From Leifsonia shinshuensis (GTDB lineage: Bacteria; Actinomycetota; Actinomycetes; Actinomycetales; Microbacteriaceae), in the NCBI RefSeq assembly GCF_013410375.1, contig NZ_JACCFL010000001.1, positions 248,001-312,000 on the forward strand: 64,000 nucleotides of DNA. Reading direction: 5' to 3'. Numbering within the stretch: position 1 is the first letter of the stretch; each line of letters begins with the position of its first letter. Below are positions 8,950-17,396 of the stretch, piece by piece. The translations under genes were made by a program, and so were the position numbers. The notes under the pieces are model-generated. The model ran no database searches. It saw nothing but the letters and a program-made list of their open reading frames with translations, and was not told the origin of the DNA.

Positions 8950-9258
8950 ATGAAGATCGTCGTTGTCTGCGGCGCGGGCGCCTCCAGCACCTTCGTCGCC
9001 GTGAAGCTGCGGTCCGCCGCGGCCGCTCGCGGGCTGCAGGTGCAGGTCGCCGCCGGGAGCGCGAGTCAGCTCGACTCGTTCGCCGGGATCGACGTCGTGC
9101 TCGTCGGCGCGCACCTCGAGTCCGGCGTGGCCGGGCTGCGCGCGAGGGCGGCCGGCACCGGGACCGCGGTCGCTGTGCTCCCGCCCGTCTCACCCGCCGC
9201 CCTGGACGGCGCCCAGGCGCTGGACCTGGCCCTGAGCGCGAAGGCCGGGGCACGATGA
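8950..9258 (+). CDS. PTS EIIB-like protein, lactose/cellobiose type (stand-alone)
   Basis: The roughly 102-residue product starts MKIVVVCGAGASSTFVA, the P-loop of PTS IIB proteins of the lactose/cellobiose class, in which the Cys is phosphorylated and passes phosphate to sugar. No matching IIC or IIA gene lies nearby; instead it is directly followed by ptsH and ptsI. A second in-frame ATG at 8941 is possible, but the purine-rich ribosome site fits 8950 better. It could be a phosphate-relay or regulatory IIB, or part of a system whose IIC is elsewhere. Confidence 0.75.
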   Translation: MKIVVVCGAGASSTFVAVKLRSAAAARGLQVQVAAGSASQLDSFAGIDVVLVGAHLESGVAGLRARAAGTGTAVAVLPPVSPAALDGAQALDLALSAKAGAR

Positions 9259-9321
9259 GAGCGAACGGCGCCGCGGGACCGCGGCGTACCGTGCCACCCG
9301 AGAACGAAGGAGACCGGAACA

Positions 9322-9588
9322 ATGGCTGAGCGGATCATCACCGTCGGATCGACCCACGGGCTGCACGCCCGACCCGCCAAGCTCTTCGTGGAGGCCGTCG
9401 GCGCCTCCGGTGCGAAGGTGTCGCTCTCGAAGGAGGGCGGGCGCACGGTCGACGCCGGCAGCATCCTCGGCGTGATCTCGCTGGGCATCGACCACGGCGA
9501 CAAGATCGTCCTCGCGACCGACGCCCCGAACGCCGAGGCGGTCCTCGACGACCTGGCCGAGATCCTCACCACGGACCACGACGCCTGA
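9322..9588 (+). CDS. ptsH: Phosphocarrier protein HPr
   Basis: The 88-residue protein carries the active-site motif STHGLHARPA with H15, which accepts phosphate from enzyme I and hands it to EIIA proteins. A Ser sits at position 47 in DAGSILGV, matching the regulatory Ser46 site of Firmicutes HPr, though actinobacteria usually lack the HPr kinase. A GAAGGAGA ribosome site precedes it. It lies 2 bases before ptsI, so the pair is cotranscribed. Confidence 0.95.
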   Translation: MAERIITVGSTHGLHARPAKLFVEAVGASGAKVSLSKEGGRTVDAGSILGVISLGIDHGDKIVLATDAPNAEAVLDDLAEILTTDHDA

Positions 9589-9590
9589 CC

Positions 9591-11294
9591 ATGTCCGAGA
9601 CCACAGACAACACGACGCAGACGTCGCAGCTGACCGGGGCCGGCATCGGCCAGGGGATCGCCCTGGGCCACGTGCTCCGCATGTCCGACCCGCTCCCCGA
9701 GCCGGACACCACTCCCAGCACCCGCACCCCGGACGAGGAGAAGGCCCGCGTCGCGCAGGCCGTCGCGACCGTGGCCGCCGACCTCCGCGAGCGCGCCGGC
9801 CGCGTGTCCGGCACCGCGGCGGACGTGCTGGAGGCGCAGTCGATGATGGCGGAGGACTCCTCCCTCGCCGACGACGTCGCCTCCCGGATCGACGGCGGCA
9901 CGACCGCCGAGCGGGCCGTGTTCGAGGGCTTCGGGGTGTTCCGCGACATGCTGATCGGCCTCGGCGGCTACATGGGCGAGCGCGCCACCGACCTGGACGA
10001 CGTGGCCCAGCGGGTGATCGCCGCCCTGGAGGGCCGGCCGGCCCCGGGTGTCCCCGAATCCGACGAGCCGTACATCCTGGTCGCCCGCGACCTGGCTCCG
10101 GCCGACACGGCGCTGCTGGACCTGACGAAGGTGCTCGGCCTGGTCACCCGCGAGGGCGGCCCGACCTCGCACACGGCGATCCTGGCGCGGGAGAAGGCGA
10201 TCGTCGCGATCGTCGGCGTCGCCGGGGCGGACGCCCTGGCCGCGGGCACCGAGGTGATCCTCGACGCCGGCGCCGGGACGGTCACGGTCGCACCGACTTC
10301 GGCGCAGTCCGAGGACGCCCGCCGCCGCATCGCCGAGCGCGAGGCGGCGCTGGCCGGTGGCCTGGAGCCCGGCGCGCTGGCCGACGGCACGCCGATCCCG
10401 CTGCTGGCCAACCTCGGCTCGGCCGAGGGCGCGCAGAAGGCGGTCGAGGCCGGCGCGGAGGGTGTCGGCCTGTTCCGCACCGAGTTCCTGTTCCTGGACG
10501 CCCGGATGGCACCGACCGTGGAGCAGCAGCGCGAGCAGTATGTGAAGCTGCTGCAGGCGTTCCCGGGCAAGAAGGTCGTGGTCCGGGTCCTCGATGCAGG
10601 GGCGGACAAGCCGCTGGAGTTCCTCAACGACGCCCACGAGGACAACCCGGCCCTGGGCCTGCGCGGCCTCCGCGCGCTGCGTGCCAACGAGGACATCCTC
10701 CGCGAGCAGCTCACCGCCCTCGCCGAAGCGGACGCGCAGACGGAGGCGGACCTGTGGGTCATGGCTCCGATGGTCGCCACGGTCGAGGAGACCCGGTACT
10801 TCGTGAGACTCGCGACCGAGTTCGGGCTCAAGACCGTCGGGGTGATGGTGGAGGTCCCCTCCGCCGCCCTGCTGGCCGACCGGATCCTGGCCGAGGCCGC
10901 GTTCGCGTCCATCGGCACCAACGACCTCACCCAGTACACGATGGCCGCCGACCGCCTCCTCGGCTCGGTCGCCGGCTTCCAGGACCCGTGGCACCCGGCC
11001 GTCCTCCGCCTCGTCGGCGAGGTCGGCGCAGCGGGTGCCGCGCACGGCAAGCCGGTCGGCATCTGCGGCGAGGCCGCGGCCGACCCGCTGCTCGCCGTCG
11101 TGCTCGTCGGCCTCGGCGCGACCACTCTCTCGATGTCGCCGGCGGCCCTCGCCGACGTGCGGCTGTCCCTCACCCGTTACACCCTCGACCAGGCGAGAGC
11201 CCTGGCCGAGGCAGCACTGGCCGCCGACGGCGCGGCCGAAGCCCGGGAGGCCGTCCGAACCACGGCCGCCGGGTTCGCCCATCCGCCTGCCTAG
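9591..11294 (+). CDS. ptsI: PTS enzyme I (phosphoenolpyruvate-protein phosphotransferase)
   Basis: This 567-residue protein has the N-terminal HPr-binding helical domain, the swivelling domain with active-site H194 in GGPTSHTAILAR, and the PEP-binding barrel with VGLFRTEFLF, SIGTNDLTQY and the catalytic Cys region GICGEAAAD. It takes phosphate from PEP and starts the PTS cascade. It lies between ptsH and the mannitol transporter gene, so general and mannitol-specific PTS components may be expressed together. The stop codon lies inside a palindrome (11286-11299). Confidence 0.96.
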   Translation: MSETTDNTTQTSQLTGAGIGQGIALGHVLRMSDPLPEPDTTPSTRTPDEEKARVAQAVATVAADLRERAGRVSGTAADVLEAQSMMAEDSSLADDVASRIDGGTTAERAVFEGFGVFRDMLIGLGGYMGERATDLDDVAQRVIAALEGRPAPGVPESDEPYILVARDLAPADTALLDLTKVLGLVTREGGPTSHTAILAREKAIVAIVGVAGADALAAGTEVILDAGAGTVTVAPTSAQSEDARRRIAEREAALAGGLEPGALADGTPIPLLANLGSAEGAQKAVEAGAEGVGLFRTEFLFLDARMAPTVEQQREQYVKLLQAFPGKKVVVRVLDAGADKPLEFLNDAHEDNPALGLRGLRALRANEDILREQLTALAEADAQTEADLWVMAPMVATVEETRYFVRLATEFGLKTVGVMVEVPSAALLADRILAEAAFASIGTNDLTQYTMAADRLLGSVAGFQDPWHPAVLRLVGEVGAAGAAHGKPVGICGEAAADPLLAVVLVGLGATTLSMSPAALADVRLSLTRYTLDQARALAEAALAADGAAEAREAVRTTAAGFAHPPA

Positions 11295-11320
11295 GCAGGA
11301 ACCCCACCTGCCTCGGCAGG
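11286..11320. repeat. Twin 14-bp palindromes between ptsI and mtlA
   Basis: CCTGCCTAGGCAGG (11286-11299) and CCTGCCTCGGCAGG (11307-11320) are near-identical and start 21 bases apart. The first contains the ptsI stop codon; the second lies 25 bases before the mtlA start. They could be paired operator sites spaced by two helix turns or small RNA hairpins that adjust downstream expression. Confidence 0.6.
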
Positions 11321-11345
11321 ACCGACACAGAAACGAGGCACCATC

Positions 11346-12962
11346 ATGACATCGGCGACAGCGACGACGCCGAAGCAGCCCAGCAGCGCTCGCGTCCACG
11401 TGCAGCGCTTCGGGACCTTCCTCTCGAACATGGTCATGCCGAACATCCCGGCGTTCATCGCCTGGGGGTTCATCACGGCCCTCTTCATCGCCACCGGCTG
11501 GCTGCAGAGCACCGGCTGGGCGATCAACGGCATCCTGGGCGGCTTCGGCGATCAGGCGAAGATCGGCTGGACCGGCGCGGCCACCGTGCTCGCGCAGGAC
11601 CCCAGCGGCCACACCTTCCAGCAGTACGTGGGCCTCGTCGGCCCGATGATCACGTACCTGCTTCCGCTCCTCATCGCGAACACCGGCGGCCGCATGGTCT
11701 ACGGCGTCCGCGGCGGCGTGGTGGGCAGCATCGCGACCATGGGCGTCATCGTCGGCTCGAACATCCCGATGTTCATCGGTGCGATGATCATGGGCCCGCT
11801 CAGCGCGTGGGTCATGAAGAAGGTCGACAGCATCTGGGAAGGCAAGATCAAGGCCGGCTTCGAGATGCTGGTGAACAACTTCTCGGCCGGCATCGTCGGC
11901 ATGCTGCTGTCGATCGGTGCGTTCTTCGGGATCGCCCCGCTCGTCGAGTGGCTGAGCGGCGTGCTGAGCAACGCGGTCAACTGGCTGATCTCGGTACACC
12001 TGCTGCCGTTCGCGAGCATCCTGATCGAGCCGGGCAAGGTGCTGTTCCTCAACAACGCGATCAACCACGGCGTGCTCACCCCGCTCGGCATCGAGCAGGC
12101 GCAGCAGCAGGGCAAGTCCATCCTGTTCCTGCTGGAGGCCAACCCCGGCCCCGGCTTCGGAATCCTGATCGCCTACTCGATCTTCGGCATGGGCATCGCC
12201 AAGGCGAGCGCGCCCGGCGCGGCGCTGATCCAGTTCGTCGGCGGCATCCACGAGATCTACTTCCCGTACGTGCTGATGAAGCCGATGATCGTCATCGCGG
12301 CCATCCTCGGCGGCATGACCGGCATCGCGATCAACGTGACGTTCAACTCGGGCCTGCGCGCTCCGGCCTCCCCCGGGTCGATCATCGCGGTCCTGGTGCA
12401 GGCACCGCTCAGCAGCATCCCCGGTGTCGCGCTCTCGGTGGTGGGAGCGGCGACGGTGTCGTTCGTGGTCGCGTCGATCATCCTGCGAGCCAGCCGCCGC
12501 CGCGACATCGCCGCCGGCAACCTGGGCGACCTGAACGCCGCCGTGGCTCAGACCGAGGCCAACAAGGGCAAGTCCTCGTCGGTCCTGGAGGGTCTGGTCC
12601 AGGAGGGCGAGCACGACACCGGCGACGCGCAGGGCGACGGCACCGACCGACTGGTGCGCAACATCGTCTTCGCGTGCGACGCTGGGATGGGCTCGTCCGC
12701 GATGGGCGCGTCCGTGCTGCGGAACAAGATCAAGAAGGCCGGCGTGGAGGGGGTCACGGTGACGAACCAGGCCATCAGCAACCTCGACGGCTCGGCCGAC
12801 CTGGTGATCACGCAGCGTGAGCTCACCGACCGGGCCAAGGGCCAGTCGCCGGCCTCGCTCCACGTGTCCGTCGACAACTTCATGAACAGCCCCAAGTACG
12901 ACGAGGTCGTCGACCTCGTCGCGAAGCAGCAGCAGACCGTTACGGAGGACGCCAGCAAATGA
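11346..12962 (+). CDS. mtlA: PTS mannitol transporter, fused EIICB
   Basis: The 538-residue protein has a membrane EIIC part (about 20-385) with the conserved GGIHEIYFPYVLMKP block (GIHE at 300-303), a charged linker, and a cytosolic EIIB domain (about 436-530) with phosphorylated C444 in VFACDAGMGSSAMG. It imports mannitol and releases mannitol-1-phosphate inside. The EIIA domain is not fused here; it is encoded by the next gene, whose start overlaps this stop (ATGA). Confidence 0.95.
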   Translation: MTSATATTPKQPSSARVHVQRFGTFLSNMVMPNIPAFIAWGFITALFIATGWLQSTGWAINGILGGFGDQAKIGWTGAATVLAQDPSGHTFQQYVGLVGPMITYLLPLLIANTGGRMVYGVRGGVVGSIATMGVIVGSNIPMFIGAMIMGPLSAWVMKKVDSIWEGKIKAGFEMLVNNFSAGIVGMLLSIGAFFGIAPLVEWLSGVLSNAVNWLISVHLLPFASILIEPGKVLFLNNAINHGVLTPLGIEQAQQQGKSILFLLEANPGPGFGILIAYSIFGMGIAKASAPGAALIQFVGGIHEIYFPYVLMKPMIVIAAILGGMTGIAINVTFNSGLRAPASPGSIIAVLVQAPLSSIPGVALSVVGAATVSFVVASIILRASRRRDIAAGNLGDLNAAVAQTEANKGKSSSVLEGLVQEGEHDTGDAQGDGTDRLVRNIVFACDAGMGSSAMGASVLRNKIKKAGVEGVTVTNQAISNLDGSADLVITQRELTDRAKGQSPASLHVSVDNFMNSPKYDEVVDLVAKQQQTVTEDASK

Positions 12963-13396
12963 CCGACACGATTCTCGACCGGGCGAACGTCGTGGCCGCG
13001 GGCACCGCGACCACGCGGGAGGACGCGATCCGGGAGGCGGGTGAGCTGCTCGTGAGGGCGGGCGCCGTGCAGCCGGGTTACGTCGACTCGATGGCGCAGC
13101 GCGAGGCGACCGTCTCCACCTTCATGGGGAACGGCCTGGCCATCCCGCACGGCACCAACGAGTCCAAGGACGAGATCGTGCGTTCGGCGCTCTCCTTCAT
13201 CCGCTACTCCTCGCCGCTCGACTGGGGCGGCGAGGAGGTGCGGTTCGTCGTGGGCATCGCCGGGAAGAACAACGAGCACCTCGACATCCTGAGCAAGATC
13301 GCCATCCTCTTCTCGGAGGAGGACGATGTGCAGCAGCTCATCGACGCACCGGACGCGGACGCCCTGTTCGCACTGCTCGGCGACGTCAACGACTGA
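12959..13396 (+). CDS. mtlF: PTS mannitol EIIA component
   Basis: The 145-residue EIIA protein carries active-site H64 in GLAIPHGTNESK and the family pattern RFVVGIAGKNNEHLDIL. It takes phosphate from HPr and gives it to the EIIB domain of MtlA. It overlaps mtlA by 4 bases and precedes mtlD by 12, so mtlAFD forms one unit. Confidence 0.95.
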   Translation: MTDTILDRANVVAAGTATTREDAIREAGELLVRAGAVQPGYVDSMAQREATVSTFMGNGLAIPHGTNESKDEIVRSALSFIRYSSPLDWGGEEVRFVVGIAGKNNEHLDILSKIAILFSEEDDVQQLIDAPDADALFALLGDVND

Positions 13397-13408
13397 GGGG
13401 GAGCTCGC

Positions 13409-14560
13409 ATGAAAGCCGTCCACTTCGGCGCGGGCAACATCGGGCGCGGCTTCGTGGGGCTCCTGCTCCACGAAGCCGGGTACGAGGTGGTGTTCGCGGA
13501 CGTCAACGCCGAGCTGATCGAGGCGCTCGACGCGGCGGAGTCCTACGATGTCCACCTGGTCGGCGACGACGCGGAGACGAAGACCGTCACGGGGTTCCGC
13601 GCGATCAACAGCGCGACCGCCGAGGACGCGCTGGTCGCCGAGATCGCGACCGCCGACGTGGTGACCACGGCGGTCGGGCCGCGCATCCTGCGCTTCGTCG
13701 CTCCGGTGATCGCGCGCGGCCTCGCCGCCCGGGCCGCGGACGCTCCCCGGCTCGCGGTGATGGCGTGCGAGAACGCGATCGGCGCGACCGACCTCCTCGC
13801 GGCCGAGCTGATGGACGGCCTCCCCGACGACGACACCCGCGAGGAGCTGGCCGCCCGCGCGGTCTTCGCCAACACCGCCGTCGACCGGATCGTGCCGGCG
13901 CAGGCGCCCGACGCGGGCATCGACGTGACGGTGGAGACGTTCTACGAGTGGGTGGTCGACCGCAGCCCGTTCAACGGGAACGTGCCGCCGATCCCGGGAG
14001 CGCACTTCGTGGACTCGCTGGGACCGTACATCGAGCGCAAGCTGTTCACGGTCAACACGGGGCACGCGACGGTGGCCTACACCGGGTTCCTCGCGGGAGC
14101 GACGATCATCAGCGAGGCGATCGGCATCCCGTCCGTGCTGGAGGCGACGGAGGCCGCGCTGGCGGAGACGTCGGCTGCGCTCAGCGCCAAGCACGGGCTC
14201 GACCCGGAGGAGCTGGCGGCGTACCGGGCGAAGATCCTGAACCGCTTCCGCAACCCCTACCTGGTGGACGAGGTGATCCGCGTCGGCCGCGAGCCGCTGC
14301 GCAAGCTGGGCCGCAACGACCGGTTCGTCGGGCCGGCCGCCGACTACGTGCAGTACGTGGGTGGCATCCCGGAGGCGCTGATCGCGGCGATCGGCGCCGC
14401 GCTGCGCTTCGACGTCCCGGAGGACACCCAGAGCGTGGAGTTCCAGCAGCTCCTGCGCCGCGCGGACCCGGAGGACATCGTCGACGAGGTCATGGGCGTG
14501 ACGCGCGGCGAGGCGCTCTTCGAGCCGCTCGTGGCGGTCGTGCGCGCCGCCGAGTACTGA
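13409..14560 (+). CDS. mtlD: Mannitol-1-phosphate 5-dehydrogenase
   Basis: The 383-residue protein opens [15 protein letters not shown], the NAD-binding GxGxxG motif of MtlD, and later shows [19 protein letters not shown] and the [10 protein letters not shown] stretch near the active site. It oxidises the mannitol-1-phosphate made by MtlA/MtlF to fructose-6-phosphate, feeding glycolysis. A strong GGGGGAG ribosome site precedes the ATG. It is the last gene of the PTS/mannitol operon and is followed by a hairpin shared with the convergent gene. Confidence 0.95.
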   Translation: MKAVHFGAGNIGRGFVGLLLHEAGYEVVFADVNAELIEALDAAESYDVHLVGDDAETKTVTGFRAINSATAEDALVAEIATADVVTTAVGPRILRFVAPVIARGLAARAADAPRLAVMACENAIGATDLLAAELMDGLPDDDTREELAARAVFANTAVDRIVPAQAPDAGIDVTVETFYEWVVDRSPFNGNVPPIPGAHFVDSLGPYIERKLFTVNTGHATVAYTGFLAGATIISEAIGIPSVLEATEAALAETSAALSAKHGLDPEELAAYRAKILNRFRNPYLVDEVIRVGREPLRKLGRNDRFVGPAADYVQYVGGIPEALIAAIGAALRFDVPEDTQSVEFQQLLRRADPEDIVDEVMGVTRGEALFEPLVAVVRAAEY

Positions 14561-14585
14561 GCGGCGAGTACTGAGTCTCCGGCAT

Positions 14586-14607
14586 TCCTCCCGCTAGCGC
14601 GGGAGGA
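14586..14607. terminator. Shared hairpin terminator between convergent mtlD and hydrolase genes
   Basis: A 9-bp perfect stem, TCCTCCCGC against GCGGGAGGA, with loop TAGC. It holds the stop codon of the minus-strand hydrolase gene and lies 26 bases past the mtlD stop, so it can serve both strands. Confidence 0.7.
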
Positions 14608-15160
14608 TCGTGGCCGTCGGGTCGAGGCACCACTCGAACACCGACGGCCACGTTCCGTATCCGGACGCGAGCGTGAGATGGCCGCCGTCCGGGATCGTCG
14701 TGAGCGGGAGACCGAGCGGACCGGCGAACACGGCCGCCGCGCCCTCCGGGTTGCACGGGTCGGCGTCGGAGGCGACGATGCGCGTCTCGGCGCCCGGCCG
14801 GCTCGGCGCCAGCGCGGCGAACGCGGCGACCTCGGGGTTGTCGAGCAGGAAGCCGGGCGACGGCGGCGCGACGAGCAGGACGCGCTCGACGGCACTGTCG
14901 TCGGCGGGACGCGCGCCCAGCCAGAGCATCGCGCCCAGGCTGTGGGCGACGACCGTCACCCGGGCGCCGTCCGCTGCCGCCTCCGCGAGCGCCGCGGCCG
15001 CGGCCTCCCGCCAGGCGTCCACCTCCGGCCGCTCCGCATCGGGGAGCTGCGGGTACACCACCCGCTCGCCCCGCGCGCGCAGGGCAGCGGCGAGCTCGAA
15101 CTGCCAGTGCCCAGGCGGCCGGAAGTTGTCCCAGCCGTGCAGGATCAGGAAGGCGCGCAT
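14594..15160 (-). CDS. Small serine hydrolase, RBBP9/YdeN-like alpha/beta fold
   Basis: The 188-residue protein starts MRAFLILHGWDNF, with the oxyanion-side LHGW motif, has the nucleophile elbow VVAHSLGA and a C-terminal GGHL supplying the catalytic His. These fit the small Ser_hydrolase (RBBP9) family. Its start overlaps the end of the upstream amidohydrolase gene by 16 bases, so it is the last gene of that minus-strand operon and may hydrolyse an ester or lactone in the same pathway; this is inference. Length is normal for the family. Confidence 0.8.
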   Translation of the reverse strand: MRAFLILHGWDNFRPPGHWQFELAAALRARGERVVYPQLPDAERPEVDAWREAAAAALAEAAADGARVTVVAHSLGAMLWLGARPADDSAVERVLLVAPPSPGFLLDNPEVAAFAALAPSRPGAETRIVASDADPCNPEGAAAVFAGPLGLPLTTIPDGGHLTLASGYGTWPSVFEWCLDPTATILPR

Positions 15161-16764
15161 GAGGCCGAGCGTAGCGCCCGGCCGGGCACGGCCTCCGTCC
15201 GGTGTCCTTCCGCGACGACCGGGACCCCCGCGACGAGCACCCACGGGATGCCGGCCGCCTGCCGGCGAGGCTCCTCGAACGTGGCCCGGTCGGCGACGGT
15301 GTCCGGGTCGAAGAGCACGAGGTCCGCGACCATCCCCGGCGCGATCCGGCCGCGGTCGGTCAGCCCGAGGCGTGCGGCGGGACGGGCGGACAGGTGCACG
15401 ATCGCGTCCTCCAGCGTCAGGACGCCCTCCTCGCGCACGTAGTGCCCGAGGTAGCGCGGGAACGTCCCCCACGCGCGCGGGTGCGGCTTGTCGCCCACCA
15501 GGATCCCGTCGCTGCCGCCGGTGTGCCGCGGGTGGCGCATCATCGTGCGCACGTTGTCCTTGTCGCCGACGTGCTGGAGGATGCCGGTGCCGAGCCGGTC
15601 GGCCACCAGGAGGTCGAGCGCCGCCTCCGCGGGAGGGCGGCCCTGCTCCGCGGCGAGCTCGGCGATCGTGCGGCCGACCCGGTCGGCGAGCGCTCGGTCG
15701 CGGACGCCGGAGACCTCGACGGCGCTCCAGTCGACCGGGACGCCGTGCGCGCCGTCGGAGCCGACGACGTCGAGCGCGTGCACGATGCGCGCCCGTGCGA
15801 CCGGGTCGGCCAGGCGCGCGAGCGTCGCGTCCGGGCCGCCCGCCGCCGCCCAGCCGGGCAGCAGCGCCGAGAGAGTGGTCGATCCCGGGAGGTACGGGTA
15901 GGTGTCGAGCGTGATGTCGGCCCCGTCCGCGAGCGCCGCGTCGATCAGGTCCACCAGCTCGCCGGCGCGGCCGCGGTTGACGGCGAAGTTCATGGTCGCG
16001 TGGGTGAGGTGGAGGGCGCAGCCGGCCCGGCGCGCGATGGCGATCATCTCGGCGTAACCCGCCAGCGCGCCGGCGCCGTACGAGCGCTGGTGCGGCGCGA
16101 AGTACCCGCCGCGGGCGGCGACGACCTCGCACAGCGCGACGAGCTCGGCCGTGTCCGCGAACATCCCGGGGACGTAGCTGAGCCCGGCCGAGAGCCCGAA
16201 GGCGCCGTCCCGCATCCCCCGGTCGACCTGGGCGCGCATCGCGGCGAGCTCGGCCGCGGTCGCGGGCCGGTCGTCCGGCCCGACGACGTTGAGCCGGACG
16301 GTCCCGTGCGGGACCAGGTACGCGACGTTCGTCGCGCTGCCGCGCCGGTCCACCTCCGCGAGATAGCCGGCGACGTCGGCCCAGCCGACGCCCGGGCGCT
16401 GGAGGCCGTTCCAGCCGGCCAGCTGCCCGCGGAGGACCGCCAGGGTCTCGTCGCCCGCCGGCGCGTAGGAGAGGCCGTCCTGCCCGACGACCTGCGTGGT
16501 CACACCCTGGCTGACCGCGGCGAGGCCCTGCGGGTCTGCGAGCACGGCGAGGTCCGCGTGCGCGTGGAGGTCGATGAAGCCCGGGGCCACGGCGAGGCCG
16601 CCGGCGTCGATCACCCGGGCGGTCGAGGCGTCGATCCCGTCGCCGACCTCCACGATGCGGCCACCGGCGACGAGCACGTCGCCGTGCCGCCCGGGACCGC
16701 CGGCGCCGTCGAGGACAAGGCCGCCGCGGATCAGCAGCGGCTCGGGGTCCCTGGCTCCCGTCAC
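15145..16764 (-). CDS. N-acyl-D-amino-acid deacylase-family amidohydrolase
   Basis: Read from GTG 16764, the 539-residue protein has the amidohydrolase barrel with metal ligands H67 and H69 in DLHAHAD, HLTHATMNF, and the D-aminoacylase signature DGILVGDKPHPRAWGTF. The family removes N-acyl groups from D-amino acids or related amino compounds. The start overlaps the aldolase stop (GTGA), which fixes it; the longer open frame upstream is only the aldolase gene in another frame. With the neighbouring deaminase, KDG kinase and KDPG aldolase it may deacetylate an N-acetyl amino-sugar acid; substrate is inferred from context. Confidence 0.82.
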   Translation of the reverse strand: MTGARDPEPLLIRGGLVLDGAGGPGRHGDVLVAGGRIVEVGDGIDASTARVIDAGGLAVAPGFIDLHAHADLAVLADPQGLAAVSQGVTTQVVGQDGLSYAPAGDETLAVLRGQLAGWNGLQRPGVGWADVAGYLAEVDRRGSATNVAYLVPHGTVRLNVVGPDDRPATAAELAAMRAQVDRGMRDGAFGLSAGLSYVPGMFADTAELVALCEVVAARGGYFAPHQRSYGAGALAGYAEMIAIARRAGCALHLTHATMNFAVNRGRAGELVDLIDAALADGADITLDTYPYLPGSTTLSALLPGWAAAGGPDATLARLADPVARARIVHALDVVGSDGAHGVPVDWSAVEVSGVRDRALADRVGRTIAELAAEQGRPPAEAALDLLVADRLGTGILQHVGDKDNVRTMMRHPRHTGGSDGILVGDKPHPRAWGTFPRYLGHYVREEGVLTLEDAIVHLSARPAARLGLTDRGRIAPGMVADLVLFDPDTVADRATFEEPRRQAAGIPWVLVAGVPVVAEGHRTEAVPGRALRSASCAPS

Positions 16765-17396
16765 GCGGTCGCCGCCCGGCTGAACGCGCGCGCCCGTCCG
16801 GTCACCGCCTCCCACGCCGCCGCCTCGATGTCGGCCGCGCTGACCACGCTCGACCCCGCCGTGACGGCCAGCGCGCCCGCCGCCCGCCACTCCCCCGCGT
16901 TGCCCGCGTGGAGGCCGCCCGACGGGATGAACGGGATGCCGGGGAACGGCCCGCGCAGGTCCTTCAGATACCCGGGACCGACGGCCGACGCGGGGAACAG
17001 CTTCACCGCCGCAGAGCCGAGCTCGACGGCGCGCATGACCTCCGAGGGGCTGAGCGCGCCGAGCATGATCGGCACGCCGGCGTCGCGGGCCACCGCCGCC
17101 GCGCCCTCGCTGAGGCCGGGCGTCACCAGGAACCGTGCGCCCGCCGCGATGGCGGCCTCCGCCGTGCGGGCGTCGGTGACGGTGCCCGCCCCGATCAGCG
17201 CGCCGCGCGGGTCCGCCGCGGCCGCCGCGATCACCGCCTCCACGCCCGGCGTGGTGAACGTGAACTCGACCGTGCGGATGCCGCCGGCGGCGAGCGCTTG
17301 GCAGAGCGCCGCCGGGTCGTCGATGCGCGGCGCCCGGATGACAGCGAGCGTCCGGTCGACGGTGAGGGTCTCGATCAGCATGGGTGCTCCGGTCAT
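16761..17396 (-). CDS. eda: KDPG/KHG aldolase
   Basis: The 211-residue protein shows the class I aldolase active site of Eda: E44 in RTVEFTFTTPG and Schiff-base K132 in AVKLFPASAVGPGYLKDL, followed by IPFIPSGG. It splits 2-keto-3-deoxy-6-phosphogluconate to pyruvate and glyceraldehyde-3-phosphate. It overlaps the deaminase gene upstream (ATGA) and the amidohydrolase downstream (GTGA). The divergent KDG kinase supplies its substrate. ATG 17381 is a possible later start. Confidence 0.9.
   Translation of the reverse strand: MTGAPMLIETLTVDRTLAVIRAPRIDDPAALCQALAAGGIRTVEFTFTTPGVEAVIAAAAADPRGALIGAGTVTDARTAEAAIAAGARFLVTPGLSEGAAAVARDAGVPIMLGALSPSEVMRAVELGSAAVKLFPASAVGPGYLKDLRGPFPGIPFIPSGGLHAGNAGEWRAAGALAVTAGSSVVSAADIEAAAWEAVTGRARAFSRAATA

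Noticed and set aside
9066..12863. A 1265-codon open frame antisense to ptsI and mtlA
   Set aside because: High GC removes stop codons in shadow frames; the translation is Arg/Ala/Asp-rich without motifs, and the opposite strand codes for well-conserved PTS proteins.
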